DNA from: Flavobacteriales bacterium
Lineage (GTDB): Bacteria; Bacteroidota; Bacteroidia; Flavobacteriales_F; PHOS-HE28
Assembly (NCBI GenBank): GCA_020854015.1
Contig: JADZGG010000232.1
Coordinates: 1 to 7,860, forward strand
DNA length: 7,860 nt
Direction of reading: 5' to 3'
Below the pieces are notes generated by a model. That model was not told the origin of the DNA. It saw nothing but the letters and a program-made list of their open reading frames with translations, and did not search any database. The translations under genes were made by a program, and so were the position numbers. Numbering within the stretch: the stretch's first letter is position 1; each line of letters begins with the position of its first letter. Positions 1 to 6,508 of this stretch are shown here, one piece after another.

Positions 1-2
1 AC

Positions 3-635
3 GACAACGTGACCACAGTGCTGGAACGCGCCAAGTCGCCCTTGAAGGACAACCGCCTCGTTCCCTCCGGCTTCACAACTTCGCACCCCAGCTACGACAC
101 CACCCTGATCGCGGGTGTAGCGGCAAGCGACCTTGACTTCAATCGCGATGCCCTGGGTATTGAAGGTGATGGTGGCGACAAGATCCACTACCACGCACCG
201 CTCAACGGATATGGAGGCGCGATCAACGTGAAAGCGCATGTCTGGTATCAGCCCGTACCTCCACGCTGGAACGCCGAGATGTTCAGCAACAGCGGCACAC
301 GCATCGACACCTTCCGAACCATGTATGACAGCATGGACGGAACACCGACCTTGGTGGCACAGGATAGCGCGACGATGGGTCCCGTTGGTATCGGCGAAGC
401 ATCGAACGCAACACCCACGCTCTTCCCGAACCCAACGGCTGATGGCTCGTTCACTTTGACGGATCCCCGGGATGCAGTGGTGGAGGTGTTCGCTCCCACA
501 GGACAGCGCGTACCTACGGCCATCGAACGCACGAACAATGGGACGCGCGTCGGGCTTCCTGCAGCGAAGGGCACCTACCTGATCGTGCTGCGGCGGAACG
601 GAACGGAGCGGATCCAACGCGTGGTGCGGCAATGA
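3..635 (+). CDS. C-terminal part of a secreted protein with T9SS type A sorting domain (5' partial)
   Basis: The frame is open from the left edge, so the true start lies outside; the GTG at 9 is only an internal codon. The last ~73 residues form a type A sorting domain: an LFPNP motif, a strand ending in VEVFAPTGQRV, a G(T)YLIVL strand and a basic end (RIQRVVRQ). This domain is known to send proteins through the type IX secretion system of Bacteroidota, where it is removed at the outer membrane or cell surface. The part before it contains KDNRLVPSGF, a DLDFN segment and KIHYH followed by a beta-rich stretch. To me this resembles the C-terminal region after the haem domains in some exported multihaem cytochromes, but no CxxCH is present here, so the catalytic identity is unproven. 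The stop overlaps the start of the next gene (ATGA), suggesting co-translation. Confidence 0.85.
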   Translation, partial: DNVTTVLERAKSPLKDNRLVPSGFTTSHPSYDTTLIAGVAASDLDFNRDALGIEGDGGDKIHYHAPLNGYGGAINVKAHVWYQPVPPRWNAEMFSNSGTRIDTFRTMYDSMDGTPTLVAQDSATMGPVGIGEASNATPTLFPNPTADGSFTLTDPRDAVVEVFAPTGQRVPTAIERTNNGTRVGLPAAKGTYLIVLRRNGTERIQRVVRQ

Positions 636-1429
636 GCGACCTCACGCTCGCTTCCATTCGTTGCTATCCGATCAAGTCGCTCGGTGGTTTCAGCGTGAAG
701 GAAGCACAGCTAACGGACCGCGGCCTGGAGCACGACCGGCGCTGGATGTTTGTGGACGAAGCAGGAGTGTTCCTTTCGCAACGCGAGCTGGCGATGATGG
801 CCTGCCTGCACACGTCCGCGCTGCCCGATGGTTTCCGCATCACGGACATGCGCGACGGTTCCTCGCTCGATCTGCCTTGGCGCATCAGCAAAGGCGCGAA
901 CCTCACGACCCGCATATGGGACGATTCCGTCGACACCTTGGTGGGTGATGTTGCCTGGAGTCAATGGCTCAGTGATCGTGTTGGTCGCTCGGTGCGGCTA
1001 GTGTTCATGCCCAATGCAACGAATCGTATTACGGACGTGCGGTATGCCGAAAGCCTTACTTCCTTGAGCGATGGATTTCCCTACTTGATCGTCTCACAGG
1101 CATCGCTCGATGACCTCAATGCGCGCTTGGAAGAACCCGTCCCAATGGAGCGCTTTCGACCCAATCTTGTGATCACGGGTGGTTCAGCGTTCCAAGAGGA
1201 CGCATGGAAGAAGATCGCTATCGGTGCTGTGAACTTCCAGCTTGTGAAGCCATGTGCACGCTGCATGATCATCACGACAGACCAACGAACAGGCCAGCGC
1301 GGGAAGGAACCCCTGCGCACCTTGGCGACGTACCGAGGCGATGGAGAAAAAGTATTGTTCGGGATGAACGCGATAGGGTCCACGAGCGGGATGATCAGGG
1401 CAGGTGACCAAGTGACCGTGCTCAGTTGA
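632..1429 (+). CDS. MOSC-domain protein, mARC/YcbX-like molybdenum-cofactor enzyme
   Basis: A 265-residue protein with both parts of the family. Residues ~3-120 are the MOSC N-terminal beta-barrel (IRCYPIKSLGG, then GLEHDRRWMFVDE and SQRE). Residues ~140-263 are the MOSC domain (RFRPNLVITGG, KPCARCMIIT, then TG-KEPLRTLATYR). In mARC and YcbX proteins a cysteine of this PCxRC element binds the molybdenum cofactor; C208 and C211 are both present. Characterised relatives reduce N-hydroxylated compounds such as 6-hydroxylaminopurine and amidoximes. E. coli YcbX carries an extra C-terminal ferredoxin domain that is absent here, so electrons would have to come from a separate protein not seen in the window. 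The substrate is unknown. It starts in an ATGA overlap with the upstream gene and ends 29 nt before the ferritin-transporter gene. Confidence 0.9.
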   Translation: MSDLTLASIRCYPIKSLGGFSVKEAQLTDRGLEHDRRWMFVDEAGVFLSQRELAMMACLHTSALPDGFRITDMRDGSSLDLPWRISKGANLTTRIWDDSVDTLVGDVAWSQWLSDRVGRSVRLVFMPNATNRITDVRYAESLTSLSDGFPYLIVSQASLDDLNARLEEPVPMERFRPNLVITGGSAFQEDAWKKIAIGAVNFQLVKPCARCMIITTDQRTGQRGKEPLRTLATYRGDGEKVLFGMNAIGSTSGMIRAGDQVTVLS

Positions 1430-1458
1430 CCATCGCTCGATCATCCGGACCTTCGAGC

Positions 1459-2583
1459 ATGTCCACCCCCTCCCCCAAGCTCCGCAAGGAAAGTCTGCAG
1501 ACCGAGATCGACGCGGCGTTCCTGTATGACCGCATCGCGGCACATGAAACGGATGCTCAGGTGGCGAAACTGTTCCGCGAGATGGCGGGGATCGAACGGG
1601 GACACGCCGATCACGCGTTCAATGAGCTGAAGCTAACCGGTGTCATGAGCAACATGCCAGGTCCTTCATGGCGTGCACGCACCCTGGACCGCATTGGCGG
1701 TATGATGGGCTACGACCACGTGATCGCACAGCTGATGGACGTGGAGAAAGGACTGGCAAAGGCCACCGTTGTGCAGAAGCGGCGCAATGGGGAGCCGATC
1801 ACCGGCTCGGAACAGAACCACGTGCGCATTCTGCAGTCCCTCGCAGGGAACAAGCGGGGCCTGGCGGGCGAACAACTGGGGCGGATCGAAGGCAAGCACA
1901 AGAGCGTGGGCGGTAACGCCTTGCGCGCCGCAGTGCTCGGTGCGAACGACGGCCTGGTGAGCAACATGAGCCTGGTGATGGGTGTGGCCGGCGCCACCGA
2001 AGGTGATCAGGGCGTTCTGCTTGCAGGGCTTGCGGGTTTGCTGGCCGGAGCCTTGAGCATGGCGCTCGGTGAGTGGATCAGCGTGAAGAGCTCGCAGGAA
2101 CTGTACGAGCGGCAGATGGTGTTGGAGATGACCGAGCTACAGACGAATCCCGAAGGCGAACGGAAAGAGCTTACGCTGATCTACATGGCCAAAGGCATCA
2201 GCGAAGCGGAAGCTGAACGCTTGGCCACGGAACTGATGAGCGACACGGACAAGGCCCACGCGATGCTGGTGAAAGAAGAGCTCGGGATCAACACCGAAGA
2301 GTTGCAGGGCTCGGCGTGGGAAGCGGCCATCACTTCGTTCTTCCTGTTCGGTATCGGAGCGATCCTACCGGTGCTGCCTTTCTTCTGGCTGGGCGGAATG
2401 CAGGCCATTGGCATCAGTGTGGGCTTGAGCGCGATCGGGCTTTTCGCGATCGGCAGCGCGATCACCTTGTTCACCGGTCGCAGCATTTGGTTCTCCGGGA
2501 TGCGACAGGTGCTCTTCGGGCTGGCGGCGGCGGCCATCACCTTCGGCATCGGCAAACTGATCGGCGTGAACGTGGCGGGGTGA
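1459..2583 (+). CDS. mbfA: Membrane-bound ferritin (rubrerythrin-like domain fused to VIT1/CCC1 iron transporter), MbfA-like
   Basis: This 374-residue fusion probably oxidises Fe(II) on the cytoplasmic side and exports iron or manganese, as described for MbfA in alphaproteobacteria. Residues ~8-135 are a ferritin-like four-helix domain with a full apparent diiron ligand set: E16, E46xxH49, E96 and E118xxH121. Residues ~154-374 are a VIT1/CCC1 domain with the hallmark GANDGLVSN (161-169) and LSMALGEWISVKSSQE, an acidic cytoplasmic helical insert (~210-285) and five predicted membrane segments (about 154-179, 186-209, 286-310, 313-336, 346-370). I prefer the ATG at 1459. A TTG at 1426, overlapping the preceding stop, would add 11 residues of low-complexity sequence (TIARSSGPSS) that the family does not need. 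It is probably co-transcribed with the MOSC gene. No iron-responsive operator was recognised. Confidence 0.92.
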   Translation: MSTPSPKLRKESLQTEIDAAFLYDRIAAHETDAQVAKLFREMAGIERGHADHAFNELKLTGVMSNMPGPSWRARTLDRIGGMMGYDHVIAQLMDVEKGLAKATVVQKRRNGEPITGSEQNHVRILQSLAGNKRGLAGEQLGRIEGKHKSVGGNALRAAVLGANDGLVSNMSLVMGVAGATEGDQGVLLAGLAGLLAGALSMALGEWISVKSSQELYERQMVLEMTELQTNPEGERKELTLIYMAKGISEAEAERLATELMSDTDKAHAMLVKEELGINTEELQGSAWEAAITSFFLFGIGAILPVLPFFWLGGMQAIGISVGLSAIGLFAIGSAITLFTGRSIWFSGMRQVLFGLAAAAITFGIGKLIGVNVAG

Positions 2584-2686
2584 TCGGATGGTTTGCCCGG
2601 AAGATGTGGTTCGAGCTTATCGCGCGGTAGTGGTGGACGACACACGCGAAACGACATAGGGTCACCTTCTCCTGCATCGCGCATTC
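2584..2686. other. Intergenic spacer between the ferritin-transporter and vWA genes
   Basis: 103 nt with no convincing ORF, RNA gene or strong hairpin with a T-tract. It contains TCACCTTC at 2662-2669, 17 nt before the downstream ATG. This weakly resembles the Bacteroidota -7 box (TAnnTTTG), but there is no clear TTG -33 partner. It most likely carries the promoter of the vWA gene. Confidence 0.4.
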
Positions 2687-4054
2687 ATGGTAGAAACCAC
2701 TGCCATGAGCACCTCATCACCCACGCTTACCTTCCATTGGCTCCGCACGCTGGCACTGATCAGCATTGCCCTGTTCGCCGTGAACAAGCTCCCCTGTCAA
2801 GCCGCCTCGGACCCCGATGAAGCGCTGCGGAGTCCGATCGCGGTGGCCACCTACGCCCCGCTCGCCTTCGGTGGAAAGCTGCTGCGCATTCCCATGGATT
2901 TCGCAGGCTCGGCGAGTGATATCAACGATGTGAGGGCCAGACTGAACGGGGCCCAGGTCGTACGCGTGGACATTGTGTACAGCGACTATCCGAAAGGACG
3001 CGATCTGACAGGGCTCAACACACGCCGGGTCGAACGGCTACGTGAATTGGCTCCGGACCTGTTCGAACGTGCCGGGGTGGAATGGCGCTTGGTGAAGCAG
3101 ACCGACTGCCGTACCGAAGATCAGGCGAGGACCTTGTTCCATGGTATCGTGATCGCGTATCGACCACGCCCTACCAAGGAGACCCGATCCGCCGAGGTGG
3201 CCCTGGTGCGCGACCTGTTCAAGGCAACGCCAACAATGCCGAAGGCAATGGTCATTCCCAGCGGGTCAGTTGCACCACGCATCAGTAAGGAGGAGAACGA
3301 TACAGTCGTCCTCAGCGAGCTCTCGCGCACAAGTGGAACGGCTCCTCGTTTGGGCGGCAGCAGCCCGACCTCTTCAGATCATACAGCAGTGATCACCTTC
3401 AGTCCTTGGTGGTCGGTTGACAGTACCATTCCGCAAGTGATGGATAGGAACCAGTGGAAGGATGCTGTGGTGGTGGCCGACCTGACCGGCAGCATGGCAC
3501 CTTACACGGCCCAACTGGTGTTGTGGACGAAGATGGCCACACTGAAGGATGCCCCGAAAGGGTGGGTCTTCTTCAACGATGGTGACACGACGCCGGACGC
3601 ACGGAAGATCATCGGCCGGACCGGCGGCATCTACACGGCGTCGACCACCAAGTACACGGAGGTGCAGGCTTTGGCCATCAAGACCATGACGGCAGGATCG
3701 GGTGGTGACGGACCGGAGAACAACGTCGAGGCGGTGCTTGCTGCAGAAAAGCACTTCCCGAAAGGTGATCTGGTGATGATCGCCGACAACTGGGCGCCGA
3801 TCAAGGACAAGTCACTGACCGACCGCATCACCCGTCCGGTGCACGTGATCCTTTGCGGCGTGGCGGGCGGCGTCAACGTAGAGTACCTGGAGTTGGCGCG
3901 GGCCACGGGCGGCAGCGTTCACACCATGGAGAGCGACCTGGTCCGCCTTGCCGATCTGAACGAAGGGGAACGCTTCGATCTGGATGGAGAACCCTTCATG
4001 ATCAAGGAAGGACGCATCGTCAGCGCGCGTGTGGCCACAACGCGGACCCGTTAG
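2687..4054 (+). CDS. Exported von Willebrand factor A (vWA) domain protein
   Basis: A 455-residue protein of unknown specific role. The N-terminus has a signal peptide: R20 followed by a hydrophobic run (TLALISIALFAV), with likely cleavage after the QAA near residue 40. The cysteine in KLPC is not a proper lipobox. Residues ~50-240 are an unrecognised region. Residues ~258-425 form a vWA fold: strand VVVADLTGSM gives a MIDAS-type DxTxS (D265, T267, S269), GGDGPEN (339-345) supplies the usual distal metal loop, and DLVMIADNWAPIKD (361-374) and HVILCGV are core strands. The GGDGPEN spacing resembles vWA proteins of the alpha-kinase-associated type, but no kinase is present. vWA domains bind protein partners through a metal ion. 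An ATG at 2705 is an equally reasonable start that leaves the signal peptide intact. Likely periplasmic or surface located. Confidence 0.82.
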   Translation: MVETTAMSTSSPTLTFHWLRTLALISIALFAVNKLPCQAASDPDEALRSPIAVATYAPLAFGGKLLRIPMDFAGSASDINDVRARLNGAQVVRVDIVYSDYPKGRDLTGLNTRRVERLRELAPDLFERAGVEWRLVKQTDCRTEDQARTLFHGIVIAYRPRPTKETRSAEVALVRDLFKATPTMPKAMVIPSGSVAPRISKEENDTVVLSELSRTSGTAPRLGGSSPTSSDHTAVITFSPWWSVDSTIPQVMDRNQWKDAVVVADLTGSMAPYTAQLVLWTKMATLKDAPKGWVFFNDGDTTPDARKIIGRTGGIYTASTTKYTEVQALAIKTMTAGSGGDGPENNVEAVLAAEKHFPKGDLVMIADNWAPIKDKSLTDRITRPVHVILCGVAGGVNVEYLELARATGGSVHTMESDLVRLADLNEGERFDLDGEPFMIKEGRIVSARVATTRTR

Positions 4055-4059
4055 GCCGC

Positions 4060-4089
4060 GATCATCGGCTACCTTCATCGCCGATGATC
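4060..4089. repeat. Perfect 10-bp inverted repeat spanning the transporter start codon
   Basis: GATCATCGGC (4060-4069) and GCCGATGATC (4080-4089) are exact reverse complements separated by 10 nt. The right arm contains the ATG at 4084-4086, and the loop contains the -7-like TACCTTC. It lies 5 nt after the stop of the vWA gene. It could be an operator for a dimeric regulator, an RNA hairpin that hides the start codon in read-through transcripts, or a weak terminator; there is no T-tract after it. Confidence 0.85.
4070..4077 (+). promoter_or_regulatory. Candidate -7 promoter element for the transporter-acetyltransferase operon
   Basis: TACCTTCA matches six of the seven fixed or free positions leading into the Bacteroidota -7 box TAnnTTTG, and TTAG at 4051 lies 19 nt upstream where a TTG -33 element would be expected. 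Initiation from here would begin within a few bases of the ATG at 4084, giving an almost leaderless mRNA. This is sequence resemblance only. Confidence 0.35.
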
Positions 4090-4872
4090 CACTCCATCCT
4101 GGCAGACAAGGCTACGCGTCTGTTCATCATCCTCGGCGCATTCTTCGCAGCCAACGCGCTCATTGCTGAGATGATCGGCGTGAAGCTCTTCCAACTGGAG
4201 AGTCTGCTCGGCATCACTAAAGCCGACTTCACACTGCTCAGCCAACCGCACCTGAGCTTCGTATTGAGCGTGGGCGTGCTGCCCTGGCCCATCGTGTTCA
4301 TCCTGACCGATGTGATCAACGACTACTATGGCGTGCGGGGTGTGCGCTTCCTCACCCTGCTCACCACGGGCCTCATCACCTTCGCATTCGTGGTGATGTA
4401 CTTCGCGATCCATATGCCAGCAGAGCAAGGATGGTGGATCACCAGCAGTGCACGGCAGGGTGTGCCCGATATGCAAGCGGCCTTCACCAGCATTTTCGGG
4501 CAGGGCATGAACATCATCCTGGGTTCGCTCACCGCCTTCGTGGTGGGCCAGTTGGTGGACGCCTTCGTGTTCCGTCGCATCAAGCGGATCACCGGCGACA
4601 AGCGGATCTGGTTGCGGGCCACTGGTAGCACGCTGGTGAGCCAACTGATCGACAGCGTAGTGGTGACCTATGTGGCCTTCTGGATCTTCAAGGACATGAG
4701 TTTCCCGATGGCAACGGCACTCGTGCTGACCGCCTACACGTACAAGTTGGCGGTGGCCGTGCTCAGCACGCCGCTGGTGTACCTCGTGCATGCCGGTGTG
4801 GAACGCTATCTTGGTCGGGAACGCGCACTGCACATGCGGGAGGCCGCACTGCGGATGCGCGACGAGCAATGA
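4084..4872 (+). CDS. yhhQ: Queuosine precursor transporter (VUT family, YhhQ-like)
   Basis: A 262-residue polytopic membrane protein of the family formerly called DUF165 (VUT). E. coli YhhQ imports the queuosine precursors preQ0/preQ1 used to modify the tRNA wobble base. Family signatures are visible: WPIVFILTDVINDYYG (68-83), GQLVDAFVF (155-163), RATGSTLVSQLIDSVVV (178-194) and YKLAVAVLSTPLVYLVH (220-236). About six hydrophobic segments are predicted, followed by a charged C-terminal tail. It is somewhat longer than the E. coli protein because of a loop around 37-60 and the tail. I chose the ATG at 4084 because the family N-terminus begins at this point; the open frame runs further upstream to 3853 but only through the vWA gene. 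Its stop overlaps the acetyltransferase start (ATGA). No queuosine biosynthesis gene is in the window. Confidence 0.92.
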   Translation: MIHSILADKATRLFIILGAFFAANALIAEMIGVKLFQLESLLGITKADFTLLSQPHLSFVLSVGVLPWPIVFILTDVINDYYGVRGVRFLTLLTTGLITFAFVVMYFAIHMPAEQGWWITSSARQGVPDMQAAFTSIFGQGMNIILGSLTAFVVGQLVDAFVFRRIKRITGDKRIWLRATGSTLVSQLIDSVVVTYVAFWIFKDMSFPMATALVLTAYTYKLAVAVLSTPLVYLVHAGVERYLGRERALHMREAALRMRDEQ

Positions 4873-5417
4873 GCAACTACGTCATCATCACTCCCTTGGT
4901 GGCCGACGATGCGGAAGGGCTGTTGCAGCTCATAGACGCCGAGCGGATCGACCTTGCCACGTATTTCCCGGTGACCACCGCACGCATGACTGACCGTCGT
5001 TCTGCCAAGCGGTACATCGGCGACCTGATCGACAAGGCCAAATCGCGGGAGATGTTCTGCTTCATTCTCCGCGATCACGAAGCCGGAGAACCTGCCGGCG
5101 CCGTGTTCCTCAAGCAACTGGACTGGAGCGTTCCGAAGTGCGAGATCGCCTACTTCGTGGGCAGCACCTACCGGCGCCAGGGCTTTGCGACCTATGGCGT
5201 GATCTGGGCGGTGGACCATGCTTTCAGTGTGCTCGGGCTGGATAAGGTCTATGCGCGCGTTGACCCCGAGAACAAGGCGAGCATCAGTGTGCTGGAGAGC
5301 TGTGGCTTTCAACAGGAAGGTCTGCTGCGCCACGATTTCCGCACCGGCGACGGCCGCCTGCTGGACGTGTGCTACTACGGCAAGCTGCGCACAGCCGGGT
5401 CGGATACCTCCTCCTGA
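4869..5417 (+). CDS. GNAT-family N-acetyltransferase, RimJ/RimL type
   Basis: A 182-residue protein with the GNAT fold, predicted to transfer an acetyl group from acetyl-CoA to an amine. Motif A, the pyrophosphate-binding loop, is YRRQGFAT (101-108, RxxGxA type), preceded by the strand EIAYFVG. The segment ARVDPENKASISVLESCGF (129-147) is typical of RimJ/RimL-like enzymes, whose known members acetylate the N-termini of ribosomal proteins. The family also includes small-molecule and antibiotic acetyltransferases, so the substrate cannot be assigned. It starts inside the stop codon of the transporter gene (ATGA), so the two are very likely co-transcribed and translationally coupled. A functional link to queuosine is not implied. 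Its end faces the cytochrome gene across 9 nt. Confidence 0.9.
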   Translation: MSNYVIITPLVADDAEGLLQLIDAERIDLATYFPVTTARMTDRRSAKRYIGDLIDKAKSREMFCFILRDHEAGEPAGAVFLKQLDWSVPKCEIAYFVGSTYRRQGFATYGVIWAVDHAFSVLGLDKVYARVDPENKASISVLESCGFQQEGLLRHDFRTGDGRLLDVCYYGKLRTAGSDTSS

Positions 5418-5426
5418 AGCAAGTGG

Positions 5427-6422
5427 CTAGTTCGTCTTGGCCACCGGATCCGTCCAGCGTTCGATGCTGTTCTCGACCGGTTCCAAACTGAACAAGTGAT
5501 CATAGATGGCGCCAAGGTCCTGTTCCGTCATGCCGGTGTACATGCTCCATGGCATCACGGTCTGGAAGTCGCCCTTCGCATGGTCGATCTTCTTCGGCAT
5601 ATAAGTGCTGTCGCTGTATGACTTGAAGCGTGCGATGAATTGATCGCGCGTCCACGTTCCGATGCCACCCTTGACGCTCGGCGTTATGTTCGGTGACCGG
5701 AGCACGGCCCCGTTCGGAAAGCTGAACTCAAAGCCTCCGGCAAAGGGTTCCCCCATCCGTTCTCCGTTCACCATTTTGGTGTGGCACTCGCGGCAGCCCG
5801 CGGCGTTGGTCACGTAGGCACCGTACGCCAACTTATCACTGGGGTCGGGCCGTTGCACCGGAGCAGCGGGCTTGGGGATCGTGTGCAGGATCACGCTCAC
5901 CGGGAAGTCCGCCTTCGAAGGTTCGGGTTGGCTCTCGATGACCGGCAGTGACCGCAGGTAGGCGATGATGCTGTACACATCCTCGTTGTCCATCGTGTTG
6001 TAGTAAGGATAGGGCATCACCGGGAAGAAGGGATGTCCATCCTTGCTCACGCCACTGGTGATGGCACGGTAGATCTCGCCATCACTCCAGCTCCCGATGC
6101 CATACGGAGTGATGTTGCGGCTCACGAAGCGACCGGGGAACTGCATGGTCCGATCGAACACCTCACCTCCCTTCCCGAGCGTACCTGGAACGGGCGGAGC
6201 TGCGAACGTGTTCCAGTCGCGCGTGCTGTGGCAGTCCATGCAAACGCAGACGTGGTTGGCGAGGTACTCACCACGCGCCACCCGTTCAGGTGTCACCTCC
6301 ACCCTCAGGTCGGCAGGAGCTTCGATGTTGGGCAGTGCCTGGGTGACGTAGGTGATGGCACCGACCACCACCAGGATGAGGATGAGCAGAAGAACGCCAA
6401 GGACCTTGAAGAGCTTTTTCAT
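5427..6422 (-). CDS. Membrane-anchored diheme cytochrome c
   Basis: A 331-residue electron carrier with an N-terminal signal-anchor (MKKLFK, then a hydrophobic helix ~7-27) that places two cytochrome c domains in the periplasm. Haem sites are CMDCH (61-65) and CRECH (210-214). Likely axial methionines are M135 in FFPVMPYPYY and M290 in TVMPWSMY. The pattern HV-VCMDCHSTRDW, GRFVSRNITP and SPNITP resembles the cytochrome subunits associated with periplasmic dehydrogenases and other diheme c-type cytochromes; no dehydrogenase partner is visible. An extra cysteine (C59, in VCVCMDCH) precedes the first haem motif. I chose the ATG at 6422 because MKKLFK begins a normal signal-anchor; an upstream in-frame ATG at 6461 would add 13 residues without support and would run over a candidate promoter. 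It is convergent with the acetyltransferase gene. Confidence 0.92.
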   Translation of the reverse strand: MKKLFKVLGVLLLILILVVVGAITYVTQALPNIEAPADLRVEVTPERVARGEYLANHVCVCMDCHSTRDWNTFAAPPVPGTLGKGGEVFDRTMQFPGRFVSRNITPYGIGSWSDGEIYRAITSGVSKDGHPFFPVMPYPYYNTMDNEDVYSIIAYLRSLPVIESQPEPSKADFPVSVILHTIPKPAAPVQRPDPSDKLAYGAYVTNAAGCRECHTKMVNGERMGEPFAGGFEFSFPNGAVLRSPNITPSVKGGIGTWTRDQFIARFKSYSDSTYMPKKIDHAKGDFQTVMPWSMYTGMTEQDLGAIYDHLFSLEPVENSIERWTDPVAKTN

Positions 6423-6445
6423 GGGAGAGACATGAATTGGGATCG

Positions 6446-6453
6446 AAAAGATA
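6446..6453 (-). promoter_or_regulatory. Candidate -7 promoter element for the cytochrome c gene
   Basis: On the minus strand this reads TATCTTTT, one mismatch from the Bacteroidota -7 consensus TAnnTTTG. It ends 23 nt before the ATG at 6422. No TTG -33 element is seen at the right distance. The 12-bp palindrome at 6455-6466 abuts it on the upstream side, where a regulator could act. Confidence 0.35.
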
Positions 6454-6454
6454 G

Positions 6455-6466
6455 GTGGCATGCCAC
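6455..6466. repeat. 12-bp perfect palindrome in the divergent promoter region
   Basis: GTGGCATGCCAC is its own reverse complement. It lies between the cytochrome gene (minus) and the small basic gene (plus), one base away from the cytochrome's candidate -7 box. One or two 12-bp palindromes are expected by chance in a window this long, so only its position makes an operator role worth considering. Confidence 0.5.
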
Positions 6467-6480
6467 TTCCGGGAAAGGGT

Positions 6481-6500
6481 GATCACGGACAGTTCCGATC
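6481..6500 (+). other. Imperfect inverted repeat before the small basic gene
   Basis: GATC-AC-GGA (6481-6489, with two unpaired bases CA/AC) can pair with TCCGATC (6494-6500) around the loop CAGT. It ends 8 nt before the ATG at 6509. It may be a 5' leader hairpin or an operator half-site pair, or it may be chance; the stem is short. Confidence 0.3.
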
Positions 6501-6508
6501 TTCGCTTC

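Noticed and set aside
2181..2684. 167-residue open frame on the minus strand at the end of the ferritin-transporter gene
   Set aside because: It is antisense to the membrane segments of the VIT1 domain and shows no signal, domain or plausible start context.
3853..4083. Upstream extension of the transporter frame to 3853
   Set aside because: The extra 77 residues are Arg/Gly-rich shadow of the vWA gene; the family N-terminus begins at the ATG at 4084.
4055..4089. preQ1 riboswitch before the queuosine-precursor transporter
   Set aside because: Only 29 nt separate the genes, and the repeat lacks the A-rich tail and pseudoknot layout of preQ1 class I aptamers.
4075..4869. 264-residue open frame on the minus strand opposite the transporter gene
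   Set aside because: Very rich in His, Glu and Gly with no recognisable domain. It mirrors the strongly supported VUT transporter and arises from GC-biased third positions.
4806..5333. 175-residue open frame on the minus strand opposite the acetyltransferase
   Set aside because: The plus-strand frame carries clear GNAT motifs; the antisense frame has none.
5423..5444. GTGGC/GCCAC repeat as a bidirectional terminator between convergent genes
   Set aside because: Only 5 bp with a 12-nt loop, mostly inside the cytochrome coding sequence, and no T-tract on either strand.
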